Position numbers and translations under genes: made by a program | Assembly: GCA_965153355.1 (NCBI GenBank) | Contig: OZ231127.1 | Coordinates: 1,302,001-1,366,000 of the forward strand | Source: Flaccisagitta enflata | Lineage: Eukaryota; Chaetognatha; Sagittoidea; Aphragmophora | DNA length: 64,000 nt | Reading direction: 5' to 3' | Part shown: positions 1 to 14,019 of the stretch, piece after piece | How positions within the stretch are numbered: the stretch's first letter is position 1 | Layout: each line of letters begins with the position of its first letter | Notes under the pieces: model-generated | The model's input: only the letters and a program-made list of their open reading frames with translations | What the model was told of the DNA's origin: nothing | The model's database searches: none

Positions 1-154
1 AGAATTTGTAAAGAAATGAATGATGGAAGAAATATATGAATAGATTAATACATAAAAGGATAGATGACACTTGTAAATGCGTGAAACTAAAAACATTATC
101 AGTGTAATAGATTAGTTATAATATTAATAGTAATATTTCATAAATCTAGCTTAC

Positions 155-349
155 CTTGGGCCGTTGAGATGCATTGTTTGAGATCATAAATGAATTGAGG
201 TTAAAGAGAATAGTATTGGGGGTTAATAGATTTGTTATGTTTCTTGTCTGATAGTTGTTGTTATTGAAAGTGTTGCTGTTGTTGACGTAAATTTCCACGT
301 CAAAATCACTGTAATGACGCTTTTCATCGTCCCCCTTGTTTAGCGTGGG

Positions 350-444
<95 letters not shown>

Positions 445-844
445 CTTGTTGTTGCTGTTGTTGTTGTTGTTGATGTTGACGATGTTGTTGTTGTCTTGTG
501 GTTGAAGTTGGTGTCGCATTCATTTTAGAAATTTCGGAGTTAAAGATGCTTTTTGTGTTTTGGTTATGGTTATTGTTGTTGTCACTGTTGTTATTACTGT
601 TGATGATACTGTTGTGGCTGCAGTTGTCATCGCCGCTTTTGCCTTTATTGCGGCAATTGCTGTCGTCACCGAGAGTAGGTGATTTAACGCCATCAAATGA
701 TTTAGCGTCAGCAGTTGACTTAACGCCAACAATTGACTTAACGCCATCTGTGGCTTCGTGGAAATCGGCGGCTACTCGCGTCGCCAAACAGAGGCATGAA
801 ATGGCCCAAAATGAAATTTGCAGTCCGTTACGAAAGTCCATCAT
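155..844 (-). CDS. Secreted Gln/Asn-rich protein, first coding exon (partial gene)
   Basis: I do not recognise the family. The exon opens with ATG at 844 and encodes 230 residues. Residues 1-26 look like a signal peptide, with a hydrophobic core (ISFWAISCLCLA) ending near VAA, so secretion or membrane topology is inferred. A Ser/Lys/Asp-rich region with imperfect VKS repeats follows, then an Asn-rich stretch, a polyglutamine run of about 40-50 residues coded almost only by CAA, and another Asn-rich region with several N-x-S/T sites. The frame is open to CCCAAG followed by GTAAGC at 154-149, an excellent donor in phase 0, so the gene should continue to the left of the window. The short ORF past the donor is intron read-through. 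A GA tract lies directly 5' of the start. The signal peptide plus perfect donor argue for a real gene; the low-complexity remainder prevents naming it. Confidence 0.55.
350..482. repeat. (TTG)n / CAA polyglutamine-coding microsatellite
   Basis: A nearly pure TTG trinucleotide tract on the plus strand. It is read as CAA (Gln) codons in the minus-strand secreted-protein exon. The few interruptions are near the right end. It is probably length-polymorphic. Confidence 0.95.
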
Positions 845-845
845 G

Positions 846-2331
<1,486 letters not shown>

Positions 2332-2595
2332 GTATTTAATGTTGTTGATTCGAAAATAGACATGTACGAATCGACGCGTGTCCGGAAATCTTTCTAACAA
2401 AATCTGAACCTCCAAAAAGGCAAAAAAAAAAGTATTTAATCTTTGTTCCGGATGTCCTCAGGGTCGCGTTGAAGCTTTTTTGAGGATCTTTCTCGCAAAA
2501 AAAAAGAAGTACAGCAGCTCTCAACGTATCATCTGTGGCTGCTGCCGCCGCTGCTGTCGCCGGTCTACATCGCTGTGCGCGCTGTCCCTTTTTTT
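2332..2595. other. Spacer with GCC/CTG-rich patch
   Basis: Unique sequence between the GTT array and the next repeat, with a short CTGCTGCCGCCGCTGCTG patch near 2537. No exon with both splice signals was found. Confidence 0.4.
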
Positions 2596-2651
2596 GGTCG
2601 CGGACTAGCGACTCTACATAAGCCTTTGTTTGTCCGGTGGTATGTCCTACG

Positions 2652-3528
2652 CAGGCCTGAGCGATTGTATTGGGTATTGGTATTGGGTTTACAATATTCT
2701 TGTGTATTGGGTTTTCCCAATACATGTAGTTTATTTTGTTATTTTACCAATACAATACAATACTATACAATATTACAAAAAAGTTGATCTGAAGGAAATG
2801 AAATATATAAGAGAAAGACTGAAGGAGATGAAGAGGAAGAGGAAAAACATTCCTTGGTCCAAGGGAGAACAAAAGAAGTGGAGAAAGTGAGAGATAAAAG
2901 GAGAAGAGGAGGATTTGCTGAATGTGAAAGTGGGTGAGGGATGAAAAGAGGAAGAGGAAAAAGAATTTATGACAAATTTGGTTGATTGGAAATATAGACA
3001 AAGAAGAAGAAGAGGAATAAAGATCTATGAAAGAAATAATCAGTGGTCAGAAGCTGGAAGGTTGAGAAGGTGGAAGAGGAAGAAAATATACAGGAGAGAG
3101 AGAGAGTGAAAGACAATGAAAAAAAAAAAAACAGAATCAGATTTAGATAAAAAAGAAACAAATAGATAAATGTAAAAAAAAGAAGATACTAAGGATAAAG
3201 ACAGAATAATAAGAAAATGAAATAAAATTTTTATCAAAGTGAAAAAAAATATGAAAATTTTTCAGCTCTTCTCATATAACAAAATATTAATATAATGATT
3301 AAGATTATGATATCTTTTAAAAATTATTAGTACATCATCTAACTATGATTTGTTTAATAATGTAAAATCATATATATATATTGTATTGTATTGTATGCTA
3401 TCATAATATATTGTATACAATTTTATTGGATATTGTATTGTATTGGTATTGTATTGTATTGTCCCAATACTTGAAAGTATTGTATTGGTATTGTATAGTT
3501 GACAAAAATGCTATATAGCTCAGGCCTG
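2652..3528. mobile_element. Non-autonomous hAT-like element (MITE) with perfect 8-bp target duplication
   Basis: The ends are CAGGCCTGAGC and its inverse GCTCAGGCCTG. They are flanked by an identical 8-bp direct repeat, GTCCTACG (2644-2651 and 3529-3536). Eight-base target duplications and CAGG-type termini are hallmarks of hAT transposons. The subterminal regions hold many TATTG/CAATA motifs in inverted orientation, as hAT transposase-binding regions often do. No transposase is encoded; the interior is purine-rich. Superfamily assignment is inference from ends and duplication only. Confidence 0.8.
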
Positions 3529-3603
3529 GTCCTACGGTCTGCTCATCTGTGATGATCAAGTTAAAAAGTTAAAAAAAAAACGTGCAATTAGGATGCTGCA
3601 AGG

Positions 3604-3867
<264 letters not shown>

Positions 3868-3922
3868 GGGGGTGTGAGATTGTATGCCACTGCCTACCCG
3901 TCCGCGACGACATTATAACCCC

Positions 3923-4135
3923 GCGTTACTCCGTTTGTAAGATGCTGCTGAGGCTGCTAAGGCTGCAGAAGAGCTCCGACTTTGTTTACGATTGTAAACA
4001 AGAAAAAAGGGGTCGAGATAACTTAGAAAGGCGAAACAAAAGAGATACAAACAGATACAAACAGATACAAACAGATACAAACGATTCATCAAAATTGTTC
4101 ATTTACAAAATCGCACCAACGAACCGTTTGCTGGG
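3923..4135. other. Spacer with short ACAGATACAA repeat
   Basis: Contains four tandem AGATACAAAC units near 4043-4083 and otherwise unique sequence. No exon can be supported. Confidence 0.4.
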
Positions 4136-4295
4136 GAACGACGGGGGTGGTAAGAGCCTTTGGGGGTGGTTTTGGGGTGGTTAGAGGCTGGGTAGGGTAC
4201 TTTTCTTTGGCTAAGGGGGTTCTGGCTCACAGTGAAGGTGGTTAGAGCCTTTTGGGGTGGTTTTGGGGTGGTTAGAGGCTGGGTAGGGTGTTTTT

Positions 4296-4485
4296 AGTTG
4301 CAGACACGCAACTCTATAAGAGGCTTTGTCCGTCGGTCGGTCGGTCGGTCGGTTGGTCGGTTGGTCGGTTGGTCGGTCGGTTGGTTGGTCGGTCCGTAGA
4401 GGTAATCGAGTCGAAAAGTGGGAAAACGCGCATTTCCGCCCCTGCCCACCCGTCCGCAACTGGTGGCCGTGTATCCAGCCTTGTT
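4296..4485 (+). mobile_element. Hairpin-headed dispersed repeat inserted in the 91-bp array
   Basis: The head AGTTGCAGACACGCAACT forms a stem-loop. It is followed by CTATAAGAGGCTTTGTCCG, a run of CGGT tetramers, then the body 'GTGGGAAAACGCGCATTTCC' and the tail CCGCAACTGGTGGCCGTG ending CCTTGTT. Comparison with the uninterrupted unit at about 5303-5320 places the insertion between TTTTT and CTATGG, with no obvious target duplication. It encodes no protein. Confidence 0.75.
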
Positions 4486-4625
4486 CTATGGCTAAGGGGG
4501 TTCTGGCTCACAGTGAAGCTGGTTGGAGCCTTTTGGGGTGGTTTCTGGGTGGTTAGAGGCTGGATAGGGTATTTTTCTTTGGCTAAGGGGGTTCTGGCTC
4601 ACGTTGAAGGTGGTTTAAGCTTTTG

Positions 4626-5270
4626 GGCAGCGGCCCCGAAGGGGACGAGGTCCTGTAGAACACAGGGGGACTTTCGTTCGTTTGTTCGTTCGTCCCTTCG
4701 TCCCTTCGTTCGTTCGTGCGTCCCCCCCCTTAGCAGGCTCCTCAGGCCTAAAATCTAGCCTCTCAGGCCTCTAATCCAGCCTCTCAGGCCTCAAATCCGA
4801 CCTCTCAGGCCTCAAATCCGGCCTCTCAAGCCTCAAATCCAGCCTCTCAGGCCTCAAATCTGGCCTCTTCGGCCTCAAATCTGGCCTCTCAGGCCTCAGA
4901 TCCGACCTAGCAGGCCTCAAACCTAGCCTTTCAGACCTCAAACTAGGCCTCAAATCGAAATTCCCATGCCTCAAACCTGTCCTCTCATGCCTCAAATTAG
5001 GCTTCAAATTAGTCCTCTCAAGCTTCCAATTGGCATTCTCAGGCCTTACATCAGCCTTCTTAGACCTCAATTAAAGCTCTTGAAGGCCTTCAGTCAACCC
5101 TCTATGTAGCATCTCATCCAGGTAAGGCAGGACAAACGAAAGTCCCCCTGTGTTCTACAGGACTTCGTCCCCTTCGAGGCCGCTGCCCTGCTTCCCCTCA
5201 CTCTAACTCACAATCACTCAAAGCAGGGCTAAGGGTATCGCTGACCATATATTGCCCTTGGGCGACCTGT
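4626..5270 (-). mobile_element. Minisatellite-core inverted-repeat element, copy 1
   Basis: Read on the minus strand, it begins at a GGTCGCCCAAGGGC head near 5270. It then has an arm (GGGCAGCGGCC..GAAGGGGACG, through GTCCTGTAGAACACAGGGG), then imperfect units of about 20 bp (GGCCTGAGAGGC and variants), and ends in the inverted arm at 4626. Order and sequence match the plus-strand copy at 14713-15340, including non-repeat segments, so it is a dispersed element and not just a local array. Confidence 0.75.
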
Positions 5271-5530
5271 TTGGGGTGGTTTTGGGGTGGTTAGAGGCTT
5301 GGTAGGGTATTTTTCTATGGCTAAGGGGGTTCTGGCTCACAGAGAAGGTGGTTTAAGCCTTTTGGGGTGGTTTTTGGGTGGTTAGAGGCTGGGTAGGGTA
5401 TTTTTCTTTGGCTAAGGGGGTTCTGGCTCACAGTGAAGCTGGTTAGAGCCTAATGGGGTGGTTTTTGGGTGGTTAGAGGCTGGATGGGGTATTTTTCTTT
5501 GGCTAAGGGGGTTCTGGCTCACAGTGGGAG

Positions 5531-5839
5531 GGGCGGACGGACGGACGGACGGACGCAGGGGCGGACGGATGAAAGGACGGACTAATGCCATTAGTACGTA
5601 ATGAAAACGGGCTGTCTCGTATACAGTCATTTGCACGCAACAAACAAGGTTGGTTACATAGCCAGTACTTTTGCTAGCGTGCGTTTGGGCAGGAGTATTT
5701 ATCAGCACTGAAAAAAAATAACTTGAATTCCAGATATATATACATGATGGGGCTATAGGAGGACAAATCGACAGACAAACTGACCGATGGACCAACTAAC
5801 CGTATTCATACTTCTTGCACTCGGGTAGGCTCTCCCGGT

Positions 5840-5840
<1 letters not shown>
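5531..5840. other. Spacer with (GACG)n tract
   Basis: A short GGAC/GGACG tetramer tract (5527-5580), then unique sequence. No gene seen. Confidence 0.4.
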
Positions 5841-5936
<96 letters not shown>

Positions 5937-5946
5937 AAACAACAAC
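5841..5946. repeat. (CAA)n microsatellite
   Basis: About 105 bp of nearly pure CAA. It is the only trinucleotide tract of this kind here with the CAA strand on plus. Confidence 0.97.
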
Positions 5947-6538
5947 AGATGGATATGCAGATCAGTGGATCAATAGACAAACAAACTGAATCGTTAACGC
6001 TAGAAAGGGGAAAGTAAAACGGAATTAGTTGCAGACGGACGGATGTACCAAACGATATGACAGATTACGGAACCGCGAGCAGCAACAATGTTTTAGAGCT
6101 GTTTGGGGAAAGCGCAGCTCAGTTCATGTGTACAGCCAAATGACAACAAACGTCATTTGTGAATATGTTGACATCATAATGAGGTACTATATTGTGTTAG
6201 ACACACAATTTTGTGACTTTATCGCTGTTGTCATGACATGAGTGTGTAACGTTTGAACTGAGCTACAAGGTTAAACATCTGACACATGTGGTTGATTGAT
6301 TGACCCACACTGAACCGAGTAAGGGCCGGTCTATTGAGCATGTAACTTTTCTTCAGCTGGGGTGACTTGCAGTGGGGTGGGTGGTGTGGGGCGGACAGAC
6401 CAACCAATTTAAAGAGAAACGCAGCCACGGGCACGCGTCTAAAAATCGGCCAGCGCACAAAAATGTCCTATTCACTCTCTTTCTTCGATAACGTCAGCCG
6501 GATCAGTGTTTGCTGAAGAAGGCTCAAAGTGATGATAT
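5947..6538. other. Unannotated spacer
   Basis: Mixed-composition sequence containing an isolated GACGGACGGATG motif. No splice-bounded open frame and no element ends recognised. Confidence 0.4.
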
Positions 6539-6939
<401 letters not shown>

Positions 6940-7074
6940 CGTTGAAACTTCTGTATTATATCAGGAAGTGAGAGCAGAAAAAGTCAAGCGTGCTTCAAAT
7001 GCGGTCGATGATACCCGTTGACCAATGACCATCCTCTTTAGGCCGGCCCGTCCGTTTTATCTTTAGTCGCGTGA

Positions 7075-7551
7075 ACGCGACTCTAGAAGCCGCTATGTCG
7101 GTCGGTCGGTCGGTCGGTCGGTCGGTCTGTTGGTCGGTCCGTCACATTTTTGAAATATAGGCTTTATAGTTGTTTTAAAGGTTATTGAAGGTTATTAAAG
7201 GTAATTATAGGTTATTTTTGGTAATTATAGGTAATTTTAGGTGATTATAGGTAGATATAGGTATTTTAATAATTTGTATCATATAAGTCAGGGAAGTTGT
7301 CTGGGACTATAAATTGAGGTAATTATAGGAAATAATGGGTAATTATAGGTGATTATAGATAATTTTTGGCAATTTAATGTAATTGTAGGTAATTATAGGT
7401 ATTTACAGGTAGTCGTAGGTAAATATGGGTAATTATAGGAAGATAAAGGTACTTAGTTATCTTCATTATCTTTATTACCTTAATTACCTTAATTACCTTT
7501 ATTACCTTTATTACCCTTATTACCACGCGACTAAGGTTTGTTGACCTTGTT
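7075..7551 (+). mobile_element. Long hairpin-headed repeat with GGTAATTATA-type internal array (empty-site copy)
   Basis: The head is the stem AGTCGCGTGAACGCGACT, followed by CTCTAGAAGCCGCTATGTC and GGTC tetramers. An internal array of GGTAATTATA-like decamers follows, then the tail CACGCGACTAAGG ending GACCTTGTT. A sister copy at 50854-53196 is colinear but carries a 1.9-kb insertion at the position corresponding to about 7434 here, so this copy is the pre-insertion allele type. Confidence 0.75.
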
Positions 7552-7601
7552 GAATTGCGAGCGGCTTTTGCGTAACTGCCCCTGCCCAACTGTCCGCGAC
7601 T

Positions 7602-7610
7602 ATGGTGCAG
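7602..7610 (+). repeat. 9-bp target-site duplication, left copy (ATGGTGCAG)
   Basis: Identical to 8118-8126; the two flank the MITE exactly. Confidence 0.85.
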
Positions 7611-8117
7611 TTGGGAGCTTCACATAGCAAAAGTTGCGCGTATCCCTTCACCCTGTTTGGATAATGTGAAGGAGCAAAAATGATAAAGATGACCATTTTT
7701 CTTTTTTTTAAATTCCTTCATCTTATGTTTTTATTTTGGCCTAAAAATTCCTACAGATTTCCCAGAGTTAAACAAAATCCTGTGTAGTTTTGTTACAAAA
7801 ACAACAATTATTTGTCTAGAAAATCATGATGTTTGTAAAAAAACATCTCAAATATCAGAACATAAGCTACGAAAGAGCTTGCTAAAAGGTAGATTAACAA
7901 CTCTATGAAGAGTAGAAATTTGTAATAGTCAATTTAAAGAATGTCAGCATATGGTTTTATCTCACTGCATTATGCAAATTAGGTCCTCAAAAATAATTTT
8001 CTAATAAACGGAAGATGAATGACTTTTGATTAAAAAAAATGGTAAGGGTTCTAAAATGAGCCATTGAATAAACAGGGTGAAAAGAAATAACCAACTTTTG
8101 CTATGTGAAGCACCCAA
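7611..8117. mobile_element. MITE with terminal inverted repeats and 9-bp target duplication
   Basis: The left end is TTGGGAGCTTCACATAGCAA, and the right end is the inverse (TTGCTATGTGAAGCACCCAA with one mismatch). Both are flanked by a perfect ATGGTGCAG duplication. The interior is AT-rich and has no transposase. A second copy lies at 59661-60174. Nine-base duplications are typical of Mutator-like elements, so that superfamily is the first guess; others with 8-10 bp duplications are not excluded. Confidence 0.85.
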
Positions 8118-8126
8118 ATGGTGCAG
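8118..8126 (+). repeat. 9-bp target-site duplication, right copy (ATGGTGCAG)
   Basis: Perfect match to 7602-7610. Confidence 0.85.
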
Positions 8127-8322
8127 TTTTTCCGGCCTTATTTACTGTCGACTGCTTGGCAACAAATATGGGGAGGTACTATCCAGCTCAAAAGTATAGA
8201 CATAAGATAAGCAGTTGGTGCCATTTGTTCAGAAATTCGATCTAGTTTCTGAATCTCACCAATTTTCTCATTAGTTTTATATTCTAAGCAAAGATATTGA
8301 TCAAAACGTCTATACTTTCGAG

Positions 8323-8730
8323 CTACAGAAGGAACCCTAATAAGAGCGGAGGAGGGACCCAATTGTTACATGCCCCCCCTACAGCTCACATGGTTCAATC
8401 AATTTTCTCATTTGCAGTGGCAGCTGACACCTTAGGTGGATACAATTGGCGCCACCGTGGCGATTTTTCAATTTCCACCTTTAACCCCCTCAAAGGGCCA
8501 AAATTCGATCAAAATTTGAGAAAAAAAATTATTCAATTTTTTAAGCTTTTGGAGTGGTTTGAGGGGGTTCAAGGTGGAAATTGAAAAATCGCCAAGGTGG
8601 CGCCATTTGTATTCAATTAAAGTGTCAACCGCCACTGCAAGTGTGGGAATTGATTGAACCATGTGAGCTGTAGGGGGGACATGTAACACTTTTGGTCCCT
8701 CCTCCGCTCTTATCAGGGTCCCATCTGTAG
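8323..8730. mobile_element. Fold-back element, copy 1
   Basis: Two arms of roughly 190 bp are inverted copies of each other. The outer motif is AGAGCGGAGGAGGGACC, an internal motif is GCTGTAGGGGGG, and the inner motif is GGCGATTTTTCAATTTCCAC. A short AT-rich loop lies between them. A second copy is at 30490-30900. Short open frames in both orientations share peptides because the arms are inverted repeats, not because they are genes. Confidence 0.75.
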
Positions 8731-9170
8731 ATCATTGGAGAAAAAGTTGGTCTATTCAAGCAAGTTATCAATTTTGCTCTCATACGCGGTTCAACTTCAA
8801 AGATTAAATTTTTCATTAATTTCTATTTTTAAATCGGAGCTGAAATAAACAAGGAGGATAAAAACTGTTAGTGGTTTTTTGTTTGTCCAGGTTAGATGTG
8901 TATTTTCTGACTATTATCGCGGGAATTGATAACACTGAAAGAGTGGCTTCCCATTTCTCTAATGAGTAGTTTCTATGTACATGCACAAATTCTTTTGTTG
9001 TTCTCTCTTTTTGTTTTCAGTTGCGTGTTCGCGAGACTACAGGGCAGTGTATAGATTCCAAACTGGGCTTTGGGTTGACCTAAGAAAGTGAAAACTATGA
9101 AGATCGTTGGCCCTTTCGAGGTCGCTGGCCTTTCAGGAAATCTTTATTCACATTCAGAGGGACAAAATGG
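8731..9170. other. Unannotated spacer
   Basis: AT-rich unique sequence with no exon or element end I can support. Confidence 0.4.
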
Positions 9171-9410
9171 AAGAAGAAGAAAAGACGAAGAAGAGGAAGA
9201 AGAGGAAGAAGAAGAAGAAGTCGAGGAAGAAGAAGAAGAAGAAGAAGAAGAAGAAGAAGAAGAAGAAGAAGAAGAAGAAGAAATAGAAGAAGAAGAAGAA
9301 GAAGAAGAAGAAGAAGAAGAAGAAGAAGAAGAAGAAGAAGAGGAAGGAGGAGAAGAAGAAAAAGAAAAAGAAAAAGATAAAGATAAGATAAAGATAAAGA
9401 TAACTTCAAC
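9171..9410. repeat. (GAA)n tract ending in GATAAA units
   Basis: About 190 bp of GAA/GAG trinucleotides, then AAAGAT/GATAAA hexamers next to the 3' end of a minus-strand LINE. Confidence 0.95.
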
Positions 9411-9662
9411 TTCAACTTCAACTTCAATTAAACCGGTCAAGGAAAGCCAATGGCTTGTAGCTCCGGTGCATAAGGTCAGACATCTCCATTCATGCTATCC
9501 ATTTCTACAGATATCACCTATCCATTTCAATAAAGAACATCAATTGGTATAAGATACCAAAAAACCGATCAAAACATTCCACCTTACCATTGCATAAATT
9601 GGTATTTTTACCAAAGATTAACTGTCCTGTATCCCGTAACAGTGTGGTTATTGTAAAAACTC

Positions 9663-10213
9663 GTATCAATCCGTCTTCATAAGTCGGTCGTCCAATCTGT
9701 TCTTGAATGACTCAAGGGAAGGCGCCATCTTTATCTCTCCTGGGAGAAGATTCCATTTTTGAATCACCCTGTATGAGAAGAAACCGTGTCTCTGTATTCT
9801 GCCATTAACTGCCATCTCTTTCACTAGTCGGGGTCCACCTCTTGCTTCTCGGACCTCCCAAAATTGATTTGGATTGATTCTTGTCAATCCTTTGAGCATC
9901 TTGAACACTTCAATCATATCTCCCCGATCTCGCCTTTGTTCAAGCGTCATTAGCTTAAGTTTCTTCCTCCTTTCGTCTGAATTCAGTTTTTTCAGTCCAT
10001 AAACCATGGCTGTTGCCTTTGACTGAACGGCTTCTAGCAGCTTGGAGTCCGCCGACGATCCAGGTGGGCAGGCGGCCATTCCATAATCCAAGTGTGGGCG
10101 GATCCTTTGATTGTATAGGACACAGAAAGCCCTCTTGTCAATGTACGTAAAGTTTCTCCGAATCCGTGCAATTTCCGCTAGAGCTTTGCATCTTGCCTTG
10201 TTCACATGGGTCG
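9663..10213 (-). pseudogene. 5'-truncated CR1/jockey-type LINE, C-terminal end of reverse-transcriptase ORF
   Basis: About 180 residues are open on the minus strand. They contain the region downstream of the catalytic fingers of non-LTR retrotransposon polymerases: an 'R.F..IDKRAF..LYNQRIRPHLDYG' block, a DRGDMIEVFKMLKG motif, and a C-terminal 'FFSYRVIQKWNLLP' then 'SLESFKNRLDDRL'. The catalytic motifs are missing, so it is a dead 5'-truncated insertion. The 3' UTR probably runs to about 9410. Both flanks are GATAAA repeats. Superfamily naming is from recalled family features; a search would settle it. Confidence 0.8.
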
Positions 10214-10432
10214 ATAAAGATAAAGATAAAGATAAAGAAAAGGAAAGAAAAAAGAAAAAAGAAAAAACAAAAAAGAAAAAGAAAAAGAAAAAGAAACAGA
10301 AACAGAAACAGAAACAGAAACAGAAAAAGAAAAAGAAAAAGAAAAAGAAGAAAAGGAAGAAAAGGAAGAAAAGGAAGAAAAGGAAGAAAAGGAAAAAGAA
10401 AAAGAAAAAGAAGAAGAAAAAGAAAAAGAAAG
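10214..10432. repeat. Purine microsatellite: GATAAA, GAAAAA, AAACAG and AAAAGGAAG blocks
   Basis: An ordered succession of short-unit blocks on the 5' side of the LINE fragment. It begins with the same GATAAA hexamer that lies at the LINE's other end. Confidence 0.9.
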
Positions 10433-10799
10433 TGTAGTTGTAATTGTTCCTGAGGTTTGTTTATATTTGATAAATCCATGAGCAAAGGGCAATTCTATTT
10501 GTCAGATCAAAGATCATGAAGGAGAAATTTGTTATTTCTATTCACAGGCTGAACTTTTTTGTAATGATACACTGTGGTGGTGCTTTGATGGAATTGTCAG
10601 ATCACGCCTGGCAAGAATGCAAAACTGTGAAACGTCCGATGAAAAAAAAACTCATAGACAACCTTAAGCACTAAGCAACAAGAAGCACATTTATTGGTTC
10701 CCTTACACACAAAAACGGCCAAATTTTACCGCGCTTTACAACAAGCAAGAGTACAAGACTCAACAAACGTGATTTGAATTTGGAAGCCTTAGAAAAGTG
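10433..10799. other. Upstream region of the phospholipase A2 gene
   Basis: About 370 bp of unique sequence ahead of the start codon. No TATA box or other promoter element is convincing. It presumably holds the 5' UTR, and an upstream non-coding exon cannot be excluded. Confidence 0.35.
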
Positions 10800-13720
<2,921 letters not shown>

Positions 13721-13930
13721 TGAAAGAGTTCTGAAAATCGTCAACACTGGTGACTGGACAAGCATGTACACACACATATAAACACGCACACTTCCACGCA
13801 CACTAACAGCGCTGCGTATAGTCACGCAATAGAGGGACAGGTACAATATTATATTATTTAAGTATGGTTGTACATCCGTCACAAAAACGGTTCAATTATC
13901 TCAATCAAAATGTTGTGTTATCATTTTCAC

Positions 13931-13936
13931 AATAAA
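13931..13936 (+). terminator. Putative polyadenylation signal of the phospholipase A2 gene
   Basis: AATAAA about 210 bp past the stop codon at 13720. It lies between two convergent coding regions, so it could only serve the plus-strand gene. Confidence 0.5.
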
Positions 13937-14019
13937 ATTACTTACATGATCATAAACGTGGTTGACATTTACACGATATAGTTTTTACAACATTGTCAGT
14001 AGAATAAGAAAATAAAATA

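Larger units (their letters stand above)
4136..5530. repeat. Interrupted tandem array, unit about 91 bp, G-rich
   Basis: Units contain GGGGTGGTT blocks, GGCTGGGTAGGGTA, and GGCTAAGGGGGTTCTGGCTC. In the right-hand part the last motif recurs at spacings of about 90-92 bp. The array is interrupted twice: by a hairpin-headed repeat (4296-4485) and by a minisatellite-core element (4626-5270). It therefore preserves empty-site sequence for both. The G-runs could form quadruplexes on the plus strand. Confidence 0.8.

Noticed and set aside
8138-8816. Open frames sharing peptides in both orientations, and again near 30.7 kb
   Set aside because: The shared peptides come from inverted arms of a fold-back element.
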